Origin: Centrapalus pauciflorus
Lineage: Eukaryota > Streptophyta > Magnoliopsida > Asterales > Asteraceae
Direction: 5' to 3'
NCBI GenBank assembly: GCA_020465985.1
Contig: JAANYP010002059.1
Coordinates: 107,411-171,410, forward strand
Length of the DNA: 64,000 nucleotides
The number at the start of each line of letters is the position of its first letter. Position 1 is the stretch's first letter. Made by a program: the position numbers and the translations under genes. This document shows, in pieces, positions 26,881 through 38,621 of this stretch. Below the pieces are notes generated by a model, which saw only the letters and a list, made by a program, of their open reading frames with translations, was not told the origin of the DNA and did not search any database.

Positions 26881-27466
26881 CGACACACACCAACGAGTGC
26901 GGAATCCTCGTTAGCGGCTTGACGGTAAGATCACACGCACGGAACACGGAGACTACCACGGCGTTGTACGACTGACTACGAACGAACCTACGCGATGATT
27001 CTCTCCGAAAACACACACAGATTGCTGATAAACTTGAGATCGCCTTCTGCTAATCACTCACGAAATTCTGCAAAAGTCTGCTAATCATTCGAGTTAATCC
27101 CTAATTATATAGACCCATTCGAGTTTGTCATGGGACAAACTCGAACCAGGCCCAAGGCCCATTCGAATTTGTCCACATGACAAATTCGAATTTACCTTCT
27201 ATGCTAAATTCGAACCCTAAATTCGAATTTTACATGTCAAACTTCTATTTGAATATATGTTTTAACTTATGTTTAGATTAATCTTTGGACTTTATGTTTG
27301 AACTTCTTGTAATACATTACATCAAGTTCAAACATACAATCAATGAATATGAAACACACAAAATCACATATATCAAACACTAGTTAATATTCAATACTAC
27401 GAAATTTGACTTACACAAAATGTCAACTATACTTAGACTGCTATCGTCACACAAGATGTACCAACA
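26880..27466 (-). repeat. 3' LTR of element F, outer end truncated
   Basis: Matches 41433-42022 closely, with small differences (one is a 12-bp segment around TTCGAATTTACC present at 41760 and absent at 27213). The first about 34 bp on the + strand (TGTAAGGTC...) are missing, and the sequence joins the LTR of element C at GCGAC. Confidence 0.92.
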
Positions 27467-27480
27467 GACTCCCCCTTGAT
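27467..27480 (-). other. Polypurine tract of element F
   Basis: The minus strand reads TCAAGGGGGAGTC directly before the LTR start TGTTGGTACATC. It primes plus-strand DNA synthesis. Confidence 0.9.
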
Positions 27481-27514
27481 GATAGCTTCTAACTATTTAC
27501 ATTTTGATTAAGTT

Positions 27515-30500
27515 CTAAGTTCTGTTCAAAATACTACCTGCATACAATCCCTTTTCTATACACACCTTGACTACCTTTTCATACTTCTTGCCTTCTGATC
27601 TCCAACCTTCATGGTAGTAGATAGGTTGTTCATGAAGCTTCTGCAAGTCGCTTTGGGATAGGTTAACAAGATGCAAAGGATCATATACTTTCAAAATTAC
27701 CTTGTCCTCATGATCTTCCATGACTGCCTCTGTTGATTCGTTGTCAACGTACCACCATTTCAAGTTCGCAAGAACATCTTGTGGCATTGTTCTCAACGGA
27801 ACTTTCTTCAGGCAACGGACTGGTTTATAGAACATTTTCATCCAAGGTTTACCAGTCAATGGATCTATTCTTGATTCATCCATGACTCTCTTTCCTTCCC
27901 TCGGCTTAATCCTCTCAAACCTTCCAGATCGACCTTCTTTTCTTATTATTCGCGCTATCACTTCAGTGTATTGGTCATCTCCTAGGTTTATCAAATCCTT
28001 CCATGCCAGTTCTTTGATCTCGCACTTGGGCAGAGTATTAAACACTTTCAACGTTCTCTTTAGATATTGCAGCCCATCTCGTCTTTTTAGCACGAAGAGT
28101 TGTAACTCTCGATCGAAAAACCAGCTAAGAATGCCTCCAGACAACTTTCCTGGACTTGGCAATCTTATCTTCTTCTTCACAGCTAGCTCAGCTCTTTCCT
28201 CTTCCTTCCTAAACCACAGCTGTCTTTTCTCATCATTTGAAAGTTCCCTTTCAGTCTCTTCTCTCTCAGATTCAACATTAAAAACATCTTTAAATGCGTC
28301 AATGTCTATCAAATTCTGTTCAGCTGTAGTATATGTATCTATGATAGGATTCTGTTTAACGATGATCTCATTTGCCTCATCTTCTTCATCAACTAAGACC
28401 TCATCATCAGATTTCCAGTCTGCAATGTCTTCTGGCACGAACTCTCCTTCTTCCAGATCCTCCAATTCCAACTCATCCTCAAAGTCAAAATCCAACGCCT
28501 CTTCCTCAATATTCATTAGAGCTTCAATCATTCCATTCACGTCACTCTCCGTGACCTTTGAGGAACTGGTCTCTCCTCCTACAGCTCCACTATGACTAGG
28601 CTCCCCCTGAATTTCAGCATATAGAGCAGTAGGAAAATCTACTGGCTCACTCTCTTTCGGTGCATTGGGATCATTGCCATCGTCATCACCTTCCCTTTGC
28701 TGCTCCTCATCATCTCTACAACTTGTCTCCCCCTGAGCTTTTAGATTTTTCATTAGCTGCTCAATAAGGGACCTCATTGTTCTGATTTCTGCAGCTTGAT
28801 CTGCAATAAAAGTTTTCAGATCCAGATTCTCTTCCTCAATCTTTCCAACACATTTCTTTAACTCAGCATTCTCGTTGTCAACATTGGCATGATGCGCCTG
28901 TATCTCACCAATAGCTTTTGTCAACTGAAAGATTTGGACTTGTTGGAAGTCAACCTTGCTCCTAAGCTCAGAAAACCGTTGATTATCTGTGAAGGTTGAT
29001 GAAGTGGATGGAATTGATTGGATGGGAGTTGGAATGATTAGTGAGGGAATGGTTGTTTGAACATGTGGTGGTGGTGGCGGAATGGTTGTTTGTTCTGATG
29101 GCTGAGCGGTAGGCATTTCTGGCTCAGAAGCAGAGGCTGATGAAGCTCCCTGCATAAGACGGTGCCTTTTGGCCCTATGCCTAGGCACCAAAGGAGTTAT
29201 TTCTTCTTCCTCAAAATCTGAGTCATCCGACTCCCTCGAAGCTCTTCTTTATCTGGCTGCTTCATCAATAACTAAGATTCTGGATCCATATGTGCCAATA
29301 CGGACAGCCGGTTCCTCTATCTCTATTGCTGGTGTTTCGGCAGCTACATCTTCTATCTCAATTTCTTCCGTTTCTTCTGACTCAATCTCTTCTTCAACAT
29401 GTACATAGTCATCTATCTGTCGGTAAATTTCGTCTTCATCTGCTGGTGGGTCCAGAATATTTCCAATAAGCTCAGACGTTATCGCTTCATTTGCAAGAGG
29501 CCCCTGTGCCCATATTTCTTCTAATGTTTCTACTCTTGGATCAGACACGGGCGGTACAGTTGAAGGACCAGCTTCCTCTGGCTCCTGCATTTGGCTTGTT
29601 GAAGGCCCAGTGGCCTGAATCTGTCTGGCTGATTGCCTTTGCCTCCTCCTTGGTTGCTGAGGCCTGGGCTGTTGCTGTTGCTGTTCTAGCTGCTGTGGAA
29701 TTTGAACTTCCCCTACCAAATTGGCACCTTCAGCGACTTGGAAATCCGGATTAACCACCGCACCAAAAAGTGGTGCCTCCACTGGCCTAGCCTGAGCACC
29801 TCTGTGTGCTTGGCAGTCTGCAAAAATTCTTTTATAAATGACAGCAACACTTTGAATATCGTTCAGCTACGGCAGGTTCGGCAGGAAATGTCTTATCAAC
29901 ATCATCACAAATCTTATATATAACAGAAATCTTTCTCGTGCTGGAGCTGTTATCTGCTGGTCAAACTCTGCAAAGAACATTTCTGAGTAGCTGAATTTCT
30001 GATTGTACACCAGCGCTATCATCCCCGACTGAATTTTCGATACGATATAATCAAATCCTGCTTTCTTGGCAGCAAAACACACCATAAAGACGTGTGTTAG
30101 ATATCTCCATTGCCCGATCAGCCCACTCTTCATGTACGAGGACTTAGCCACATCCAGGCTATATCCCATTCTGATAAATGCAGCTTGCCTGATTGCTAAT
30201 GGAAAGTCAATCGGCCCATTTTCTTGCTCTGGAGAGCCTAGCTGCAACACTCTACGCATTACGTCAGCTGAAAACACGAGAGGGTGTCCAGCAATCCTTG
30301 TCCTTAATACTGTTGGAATAACAGTACAATCGACTTGTAGATGTTCCCAAAATTCTCTAACATATGGGATCACTATCTGTATGTTATGCAACAGAGCATA
30401 CGAAATCCTTGATCCGACCAAAAAATCCACCATTTGGCGGTATGCTTGAGCCTAAGGTAGCGCATGGTCCGGAGAAATGACCATATTATGCTTTGGAATA

Positions 30501-30517
30501 AAAGCTCTATCTGCCAT
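27515..30517 (-). pseudogene. Extra ORF downstream of pol in element F (env-like position), three in-frame stops
   Basis: One reading frame of 1001 codons on the sense strand of element F, interrupted by stops at codon 22 (30454-30452), about 29869-29867 and 29251-29249. The start chosen is the ATG at 30517 (MADRAFIPKHNMVIS). The first third is a folded-looking domain (VREFWEHLQVDCTVIPTVLR, SYMKSGLIGQWRYLTHVFMV). The middle is Gln/Pro- and Arg-rich (about 29720-29560), then very acidic. The last part has a heptad region (about 28990-28740), a long acidic stretch (about 28560-28300) and a basic C-terminal domain. I see no signal peptide or clear membrane helix, so calling it an envelope is unsupported. 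I have seen similar frames annotated as hypothetical proteins in Asteraceae; that is memory, not a search. Confidence 0.8.
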
Positions 30518-31920
30518 ATCTGCACAATAAAGTGTATAAAATATTAGAATTATCCATATAAACATAAACTTGCTTAAATTCAAATTTGTTTTATTTTGGA
30601 CTTGTGTAAGTACCAAATCCAACACATATGAATTTCTACAAGTTTGATTTAAATTTTAAGGAAATAACTCGAATATAATGGTAAACTCGAATGACAAGTT
30701 CGAAACAACCCTAGTTTCGAATTTATTGGCTGCTTCGAGTTTAATGACAAACTCGAAACAACGATCAAATTCGAACCATGATCAAAGTCGAACATGTCGG
30801 TTTGAGTGACAACAAAAATCCAAGATTCCAACCATTTTAGACTTAGAAAATTACATCCATTAGTCCTAATAGGTTCTAATTAAAGATATTTGTAATCAAT
30901 TTGATGTTTCACCGGTTCAAACGTTGTTATTTTGAAAAACAAACTTCAAACCATTAAAACGTCAAAATCGAGTGATTTTGGCTCAAATTGAGTCTAAAAC
31001 CTCCTAAATTTTGTACAATAATGTTGATTATACCTAGACTTGTTAGGAGTCTCGAACAGAATCGGACAAAAACTTGACAAATAGTGTAAAACTCGAAAAC
31101 GGCAAAGTCGAACTCACAAACTCGAAATCTCTCAGACTAAACTCGAAAGCTCAAATTCGAAGGTAGGTGATAATGACTAGTCACTGTTGACCTATTTATA
31201 CCAACCACCTTCGAATTTGTGACATCTTTCGAATTTAATGCCAAACTCGAAGGCCCTGCCAAATTCGAACATGCATTTCATTTCGATTTTACCTTAAAGT
31301 CGAATTTGAACTTGAAAATTTTGAAAATATTGAAAATCTTTGAAATAAATTCAGCTTTTACAACTTTTACGTGTAACGGAATAAACTATGTCAAATCTTT
31401 TACCCTAAGCACAAGATTGTCACGCAATGTTTATTTTATTCAACTAGGAATGCACCCTTAGTAATTTTGACCTTTTTCCTAAGTAAAAATAAATTTAAAA
31501 AAATGAAAAAAAATAAAAATAAATTAAATTAAAGTTAAAATTGTGAACAAAAATTAAACTTAGACTAATCTACATTATTTAAAATTTACAACCTATACTT
31601 AACACTTAACAGAATAATTTTGATGAGTATAGTCAAAGAAATGTTCAATCAGATAGCGGTGTCAAATACGCACTTTCAGTATTCAAACTTTCACACTTAG
31701 AAAATTTTTTTATCCCTTTGATTGTTTGTCGTGACATACATTTCTAGTCGATTGTTGGTATTATTTTCCCTTTAAACATGTTACATTTCGGAATATCCCT
31801 TGGCCTTTTTATTTATCAAGAAATTATCTTACGTGACTCATACTTAGACATACTTTTATGATCAAGGCATACACACAATGATTTTAACTTTTTGGTATTT
31901 GCAAACTTTCTTTAAAAGGC
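30518..31920. repeat. Non-coding spacer of element F with TTCGAA/CTCGAA words
   Basis: No supportable gene. From about 30660 to 31290 the words AACTCGAA, AAATTCGAA and AAGTCGAA recur about twenty times. From 31440 to 31920 the sequence is plain AT-rich. The short frames at 30649-30831 and 31219-31461 simply read through these words. Confidence 0.6.
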
Positions 31921-31928
31921 AAGCATCG

Positions 31929-32102
31929 GACACAGGTCTGTATTTACATACAACAAAGTGTCTTAGTTTGTCTTAAGGTTTATTTTTAAAGCTAACAAGA
32001 TAGCGGTGACAGGTCTGTACCGACATACAACAAAGCGACTTATCTTGCTAACTCGAGTCAAACCAGAGGCAACAGGTCTGTACTTACGTACAACAGAGTT
32101 AC
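31929..32102 (-). ncRNA. Cluster of three matching RNA hairpins in element F
   Basis: Three 34-nt units (31929-31962, 32006-32039, 32069-32102) have identical architecture: a 5-bp outer stem, a 5x5 internal loop (AGGTC opposite ACAAA, or ACAGA in the third), a 5-bp apical stem and a 4-nt loop. On the + strand the apical stems are TGTAT/ATACA, TGTAC/ATACA and TGTAC/GTACA. The outer stems are GACAC/GTGTC, GTGAC/GCGAC and GCAAC/GTTAC. The loops are conserved while the stems change, mostly with compensating changes. The three A.C or C.A pairs on the + strand become G.U wobbles on the minus strand, which is the sense strand of F. Units two and three have extra flanking stems (31993-32002 with 32041-32050; 32055-32062 with 32107-32114). 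Function unknown. Confidence 0.6.
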
Positions 32103-32660
32103 TTGTTTTGACTCTTGACTCAACATGATTTTCTATTCTTTCCATTTCTTTAAGATGTATCTGATGTTGCTATACATCCCCAGAAAGTTTGCATACCTCA
32201 TTTAGAATCAATGTCTGTATGTCTCTAACATAAAAATTAAGACCAATTGGTCATACATCTAAGTTAGTGACACGTCTGACTTTTTCTTGAATATTCTATT
32301 AGCCTTGAGACTCCCTATATGTATTATGCCTACCAACATATCAAACTGGATAATGTATAACACTTAGATTTTTAGGTGCATTATGTGTGAAAGCTAAACA
32401 CTTAGAGCTTGTATTAACTGTGCTAATTTTCGTCATTTTGAACCTATGCTTCTAAGACTTAACTCCTTTTCTGATATTCTCTTTTTTTTGAACATTTTAT
32501 GGTTTTCTCTCTTTTTTCTTTTGTTTTTCATAAATAAACGTAAGAAAATATAATAGCCTACTAACTTACTAAAAAAGGAAACTATCCTAAGCTACCACAC
32601 TTACTATAAAAAGAAAGAAAGACTACCGTTATAAAAAGTTATAAGACTCTACTAAGGTCA
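32103..32660. other. Non-coding spacer of element F
   Basis: AT-rich sequence between the hairpin cluster and the end of RNase H. T-rich and A-rich runs are present, but no gene or clear repeat was recognised. Confidence 0.5.
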
Positions 32661-32662
32661 AC

Positions 32663-34250
32663 TCACTCTGGATTACGCATTCCATTTAGTTGAATCAAAT
32701 ACTCAAAACGTGACTTATCAAAAGCTTTGGTAAATACATCAGCATTATTATCATCCGTTGCCACTTTTACCAGCTTAATTAAGTTCTTTTCAGCACAATC
32801 ACGTATAAAATGATGTCTTATGTCTATGTGCTTGGTTTTATTATGTTTAACTGGATTATTAGTTATAGCAATTGTTGACTGGTTATCTATCCTAATAGGA
32901 GTATGAGTATAAGTCAAACTGTAATCCCGCAATTGTTGTTGTATCCATAGAACCTGTGAACAGCAACTACCAGCAGCAACATATTCGGCCTCGCACGTTG
33001 ACACGGCTACCGAAGTCTGTTTCTTGCATTGCTAGGAAACGAGTCTCCCTCCTAGGAACTGACAACCTCCAGTTGTTGACTTGCGCGTCAGGCTGCATCC
33101 TCCGTAGTCTGAATCCGTGAACGCCTCCAATTCCAGATCGCCATCCGCATGATACCAAAGTCCCAGCTTCGGTTTCGACTTGAGGTATCGTAGAATCCGC
33201 TTCACAGCTTTCATGTGCATCTCTTTCGGATTAGCTTGAAACCTAGCACAAATACAAACAGCAAACATAATATCAGGTCTAGAAGCAGTTAAATACATAA
33301 GTGACCCAATCATGGCCCGATATAATTGTCGGATCCACATCGGTATCACTTTCAGTACCCGGTCCGAGATTGTGATTCACTTGAATCGGCGTGCTGAAGT
33401 GAGCTGTTAGCTTGGTTCCTTCCATCCCGAAGCGCTCTAAGATGTCATAGACATACTTCGTCTGATGAATGAACACGCCCTCCTTCCTCTGTTCGACTTG
33501 CAAACCGAAAAAGAAGTTCAACTCACCCTATGCACTCATCTCAAACTTTGACTTCATCACCTTTTCAAAGTCAGTGCACATTTGCTCGTCTGATGATCCA
33601 AAAATAATATCATCTACATACACTTGCACCAAGATGAAATGTTCTCATTTTCGCTTCACGAACAGCATACTGTCTATCCTTCCTCTTTCAAACCCATTTT
33701 CTAAAAGATGGTTGGACAGAGTCTCGTACCACGCCCTTGGTGCTTGATGCAATCCATACAGAGCCTTATCTAATCGATATACTCTGTCTCGATATTTCAG
33801 ATCTGTAAACCCGGGCGGCTGTTCCACATACACCAGTTCCTTCACTTTCCCATAAAGGAAAGCACTCTTAACATCTAGTTGATAAACCTTAAAACCCTTG
33901 AAGGAAGCAAAAGCCAGAAACAAACGAATTGCTTCCAACCTTGCTACTGGCGCGAACACTTCATTGTAATCGATTCCTTCCTCTTGGTTGAAACCCTTTA
34001 CAACTAACCTTGCTTTGTTGCGAGTGACTATACCCCGATCATATCTCTTGCACTTAAAAACCCATTTGGTTCCTATTGCAACTTCTCCTCGAGGTAATGG
34101 AACTAACTCCCACACTTCTAGTTTCCTAAACTGTGACAGTTCTTCCTGCATCGCTTCAACCCAAGAGTTGTCTTTTAGTGCCATTTGCACGTTTTTTCGG
34201 CTCTACTTGCGAGATGAAACATGAATAGAGGCAGGTATGAAAGGCCTCGG
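32663..34250 (-). pseudogene. Element F reverse transcriptase and RNase H, broken
   Basis: Copia-type RT on the minus strand at 34190-33645: NSWVEAMQEELSQFRKLEVW, KARLVVKGFNQEEGIDYNEV, FAPVARLEAIRLFLAFASFK and KVYQLDVKSAFLYGKVKELV. It continues through the QVYVDDIIFGS-like stretch at about 33635-33590 and NFFFGLQVEQRKEGVFIHQT (about 33520). Bases 33349-33032 hold the segment with GSLMYLTASRPDIMFAVCIC. Bases 33004-32663 hold RNase H (STCEAEYVAAGSCCSQVLWI ... HIDIRHHFIRD). The pieces lie in three frames and contain stops, so pol is dead. Confidence 0.92.
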
Positions 34251-36000
34251 AGTCATTTATCATCGACAACAACACTGTGTTGTTATTTAAACTACTCCTA
34301 GTCCTCACACCCGCATTAGGATTTCCTATGATACTCTCAATAGGATGATTCTTATTAATCCTAGATGTCTCTATCTCGTCAACTCTCAGATTATCTCCCA
34401 AATTAGATCCTATCTCTCCTAACGGGGGAACGACTTCAGACTCCACATTTTCTTCCTCGTGGACATTTTCCTCAGAGTTATAAGTAGTTGTCTGATTTTC
34501 GTTTGTAGGCACTTCAGAATCAGTAACTTCTGGAGATCGATCTTCAGTTGAAGTAGGCTAAGATGTTGATTGATAAGTGGTCCTCGGAAAGCTATGACCC
34601 TCGTCATTCAGATTCAATGACAACATGTCCTTTTCGATAGTACCTGCATTTTCATTCAAAGGAATGTTAAATGACTCAAACAATTTGTCATAATCAAATA
34701 TTCATTCCGGACCAGTTTGGGGTTCATGTGTATAACTTGTGACATCTATGTTATACACAATCTCTACTGTACCATTTGATTTTTTAAAAACCCTTTTATT
34801 TGGTGAATTCGGCACATAACCTAGGAAGTATCCTTCGTCAGCCTTTTCACCAAACTTTGGTTGATGTTTAGTTTTCATTGAAGTACATGGTACCCCAAAA
34901 GGTTCGAAGCCAGTTAAATTAGGTGGCCTTTTATTCAAAACTTCATAATAGCTTCTGTTCAAAGATTTGACAGTAAGGACCCGGTTTAAAACATGGCATG
35001 CGGTATTCACTGCCTCCCCCCAAAACATGGTAGGAAGCTTTGAATCCGATAGCATGGTCCTTGCTGCCTCAATCAATGTCCTGTTTTTCCGTTCGGCCAC
35101 CCTATTTTGCTGTGGCTCATAAGGTGCACTAAATTGATGCACTATGCCCTTTGATAGGCAATATACACCAATTACTGTGTTTTTAAACTCTATTCCATTA
35201 TCACTACGAATTCGTTTAACCCTTGTTCCATATGAATTTTCCACTTGGTCTAAGAACCCGATGAGCTTTGCAGTCGTCTCGTCCTTTGTACCTAAAAAGA
35301 AAACCCAAGAAAAACGTGAGTAATCGTCAGTAATAACTAAACAGTACCAACTACCACCTATACTCCTTTTGTTGACTGGTCTGAAGAGGTCCATATGCAA
35401 CAAATCGAATGTGACAGCGATGGAGTTTTGAGTCTTGGACTTGTGTGCCTTCTTGTGTTGTTTTCCTTTCTTGCACGGTAGACACTTATCCTCGAACTGA
35501 AAACTCTTCAATGGAACACCTTGCACCAATCCATTTTTCGTAATATAGTTCATCTTTCTCAGGTGCAAGTGTGCCATGCGTCCGTGCCATAAAACTGACT
35601 CAGTCTCTGAAGCTTTAGATAACAGACATATTGGTCCCATTGAAGATTCCGGCTTGTTCATGTCGAGCATGTACAGGTCATTCTTCCTTGGAGCCCTCAT
35701 CAGTATCCACTCTCCAGGTACTTTGAACCCCGGTTTTAGCACTAACGCCTCAGTGTTAGTGAACAACACTGAATTCTTTTTATCACAGATTTGAGATACA
35801 CTAATGAGATTGTGAACCAGTTTATCAACGTGATAAACTTGATCCAATTTGATCGTCCCATTAGTGACCACTCCAGTATCAGTGATATTTCCTCCTTTAT
35901 TTCCAGCGAATGATACAAAGCCCTAATTCCCTCCCTTGAAGTCTGCAAGTAGACTTCTCTCCCCTGTCATGTGCCTGGAGCAACCACTGTCGACGAACCA
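34251..36000 (-). pseudogene. Element F integrase, nearly open
   Basis: Open from 35871 to 34702. It has the GAG-pre-integrase region (LWHGRMAHLHLRKMNYITKN, CLPCKKGKQHKKAHKSK). The catalytic core shows HMDLFRPVN, ITDDYSRFSWVFFLGTKDET and RSDNGIEF, the site of the second acidic residue, then VAERKNRTLIEAARTMLSDS with the catalytic glutamate. A C-terminal stretch EGYFLGYVPNSPNKRVFKKS follows. An upstream piece at 35948-35870 carries the end of the protease region in another frame. The linker to RT (34607-34156) is acidic and frameshifted. Having integrase before RT confirms Ty1/copia order. Confidence 0.92.
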
Positions 36001-36584
36001 TTTGTTGTTTGGACCTGTAGTTATCTCCTGCACATGAAAGAAAATAGGTTAGTTATCATGGGGAACCCAAGCCATAACTGACTTGGTAATACCATTCTCG
36101 TCCACATACTTAAACTCTTTCAAATACCCATCTCGCCTTTCAGGTGACTTGGGTCTTTGAACTGGAGTCTGTTGTGGTGCCGAGTGATTTAAGTTCACTC
36201 TTTGCCTTTGTGTAGGAATTTGCTGTGGAGCTCTTGAATAATTATGAGTATATGGCAATTCCGATTGATATCCCTGAGCTCTACCTGGTGTTTGATGTCT
36301 TACAGGGTATGTGACCTAACCGGAGTGTAAGGTCTGCTAGGTGTGGTACTCCTATAATTCTGTTGCGGTCCTGACCTAGATTGATTAACGACTCGATTTG
36401 GTGAATTAGTCCTAATCACTTCCTTTGGTCGACCTAACACCGGTATTTGTTTCACAGCAGATTTTGGTGCAGCTTGCACAGTTTTCTCGGTATTCTGAGA
36501 ACTACTAGTGCTTGCAACACTTTAAGAAGGCTTAAGTTGTTCTGGCTTTCCTGTCTTAGGTGTATTATCTACCTTCCTATATGG
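36001..36584 (-). pseudogene. Element F gag-protease junction region
   Basis: Proline/glutamine-rich sequence on the minus strand (36258-36049) with repeated QTPVQR-like segments and NGITKSVMAWVPHDN. It lies between the second zinc knuckle and integrase, where copia elements place a linker and protease. I could not identify a protease active-site motif with confidence. Confidence 0.55.
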
Positions 36585-36809
36585 ACAGCTAGAAGCAACG
36601 TGCCCCCTTTCGTGACATCTAAAGCAAGACATTTTGTCAATTTACTTTTTGTGTGTGCCCTTTGACTTAGGTGTCTCACTAGTGTCTGGCTCTCTCGGTT
36701 CCACTATAGCGACTGGTTCATCATCCTGATCATTAAAGTCAATTTTGTGTTGTCCTACAGGTTTATCACTAGAGGATGGCACAAATTTAACTTTCTTAAT
36801 CTTGATATT

Positions 36810-38621
36810 ATTATCAGTCACCTTAGTGTCATTTTCTTTTACAGTTTCAGACACTGGTTCCGGTAATTCCTCTGAGTCAACTGATTTCTCAGTTTTCTCC
36901 TGAGGTTGAGGTACATAATTGTCATTGAAAGGTGGAGGACTCTCATGATATCCTAGACCTACAGGCTTCTTAGACTGACGCTGTGCATCTAAGATTTTCC
37001 CTAGGTTAAGAGATGAGTTCCTAAACTTTTCAAGTTTACTATTTACCTCAGCTACCTTTACCTTAGATTCAGCTAGCTCTATGTCTTTGGTTTTAAGCTC
37101 CTTGGTTAATGCCTCAACATGTTCATACATGAGTTCTAACCTAACACATTGTTCGCTCAGTTTGTCCTTTAGAACTATAACATCATGTGCATCAGCCTTA
37201 AGCTTATCCCTAAGATCTTGCTTTATATCTACTAAGCTAGCATTATCTGTTTTTAACAATTCATTTTGAGCAGATATGGTTTGATGTGATTCTACTACTA
37301 AATTTAGCCTATCATTAGATGTAGCACATAAAACACACAACTCATGGAAAAGAGAAAAGTTCAGACTTACCATGGTATGATCTGATTCCACGTTGGCCAT
37401 CTGAGCGGCAAACTCCAGAATTGTTTGATCAGCTGACTTCTCTACCCACATCGGACTGCTTTCATTCTGACTGCTATCCCCTGTGATTTCCTCTGCCCCT
37501 TCACTTCCAGTTTCAGTCACTTCAGCCATAAAGGCTCTAGCGTTCGATTCTGGATGTGTACTCCAGTCATAAGTTCCATCAAGTTGTCTGTCTGATGTGA
37601 CATTGGATAACAGATCAGCTATATTTGCTTGACTGGTTGAAGTACTTGGTAGATATCACCCTTGCGATTGATTCTGATATTGTCCCTGTTGATTCTGATA
37701 CTGTCCCTGGTAATTCTCTACCTTCGGTCTCTGACACTCTCTAGCGAAGTGTCCTAACCCTTGACAGTTGTAACATTTAACCTTGGACTTATCGAATCCA
37801 ATCTTATTGTTACTCACATTCAGATTTCTAACCGTCCTCTTGATGAACCTCTTAACTCTCTGAGTTACCATGGCCAGTTGCCATTGCAGATCCATCTCTT
37901 CAAGATCATCAGGGTCTACCTAATCGTAATCCTCATCCCAAAGTGCAGGATCGTTGATTTTGCCCTGAACGCAATTGTCGTAAGCGGCCACGAATGAAGC
38001 CAACAGATTCAGATGGTCTTCAGCCGATTTTGCACTCATAGGCATCTTTGAATATCCTTGAGATGTAGATGCCGGTGTAGCCTGATGCTGCTTTTCTTCT
38101 GGTCTAGCAAACCCTAAGAAAGCCCTACTCTGTGAGTCTTCTGTCTCAGCCGGTGACGACGTTTCTCCCGAGAAGAATGCTGCAGCGGTCTTCAATTCAG
38201 CTGCTACTGAAGGTTTTGATTTCCCGAAGTACATTGCAGGATCTTGAACTTGGTCATAATCCGTTTCTTTCTTCAGCAACTCAAAATGATATGCCCTCAG
38301 CGTTCCTACAACGTTCTCTAGAGTCAGAGTATAGTATTTGTCTTCATCATGCTTTATTAAGGCCACATACATCTCCCATTTGGCCGGTAAAGCATCTAGA
38401 AGCTTGTTATTATTCTCAGTTTCACTATACTCCACGTCATGGCTGTCTAATTCAGTTAGCAGATGATAGAATCGTGTTATCGTCTTATCCAGCTTTTCAT
38501 TCTTCAATGCTTTGAAGATAGCAAACTGCTGCTTGAGCATTTCCATTCGATTCTTTCTAACCCTCGGGTTACCCTCACACCGTTTCTCCAACGCATCCCA
38601 CAGCTCTTTTGCTGTCTTCTG
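36810..38621. repeat. Tandem duplication in gag, copy nearer the gag 3' end
   Basis: Matches 38622-40433 at a constant offset of 1812 bp. I saw about three single-base differences (for example 36978 versus 38790, 37619 versus 39431). The junctions share the 4-bp word ATTA. Confidence 0.95.

Noticed and set aside
28372..28554. Proline/histidine-rich + strand frame
   Set aside because: Also antisense to the extra ORF; no independent support.
27882..28595. Open 237-codon frame on the + strand
   Set aside because: Serine-rich antisense shadow of the acidic region of the extra ORF on the minus strand.
30066..30449. 127-codon + strand frame
   Set aside because: Antisense to the N-terminal domain of the extra ORF.
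27515..30517. Calling the extra ORF a retroviral envelope
   Set aside because: No signal peptide, membrane segment or glycoprotein features seen; only its position is env-like.
38132..38515. 127-codon + strand frame, repeated at 39944-40327
   Set aside because: Antisense to gag; occurs twice only because gag is duplicated.
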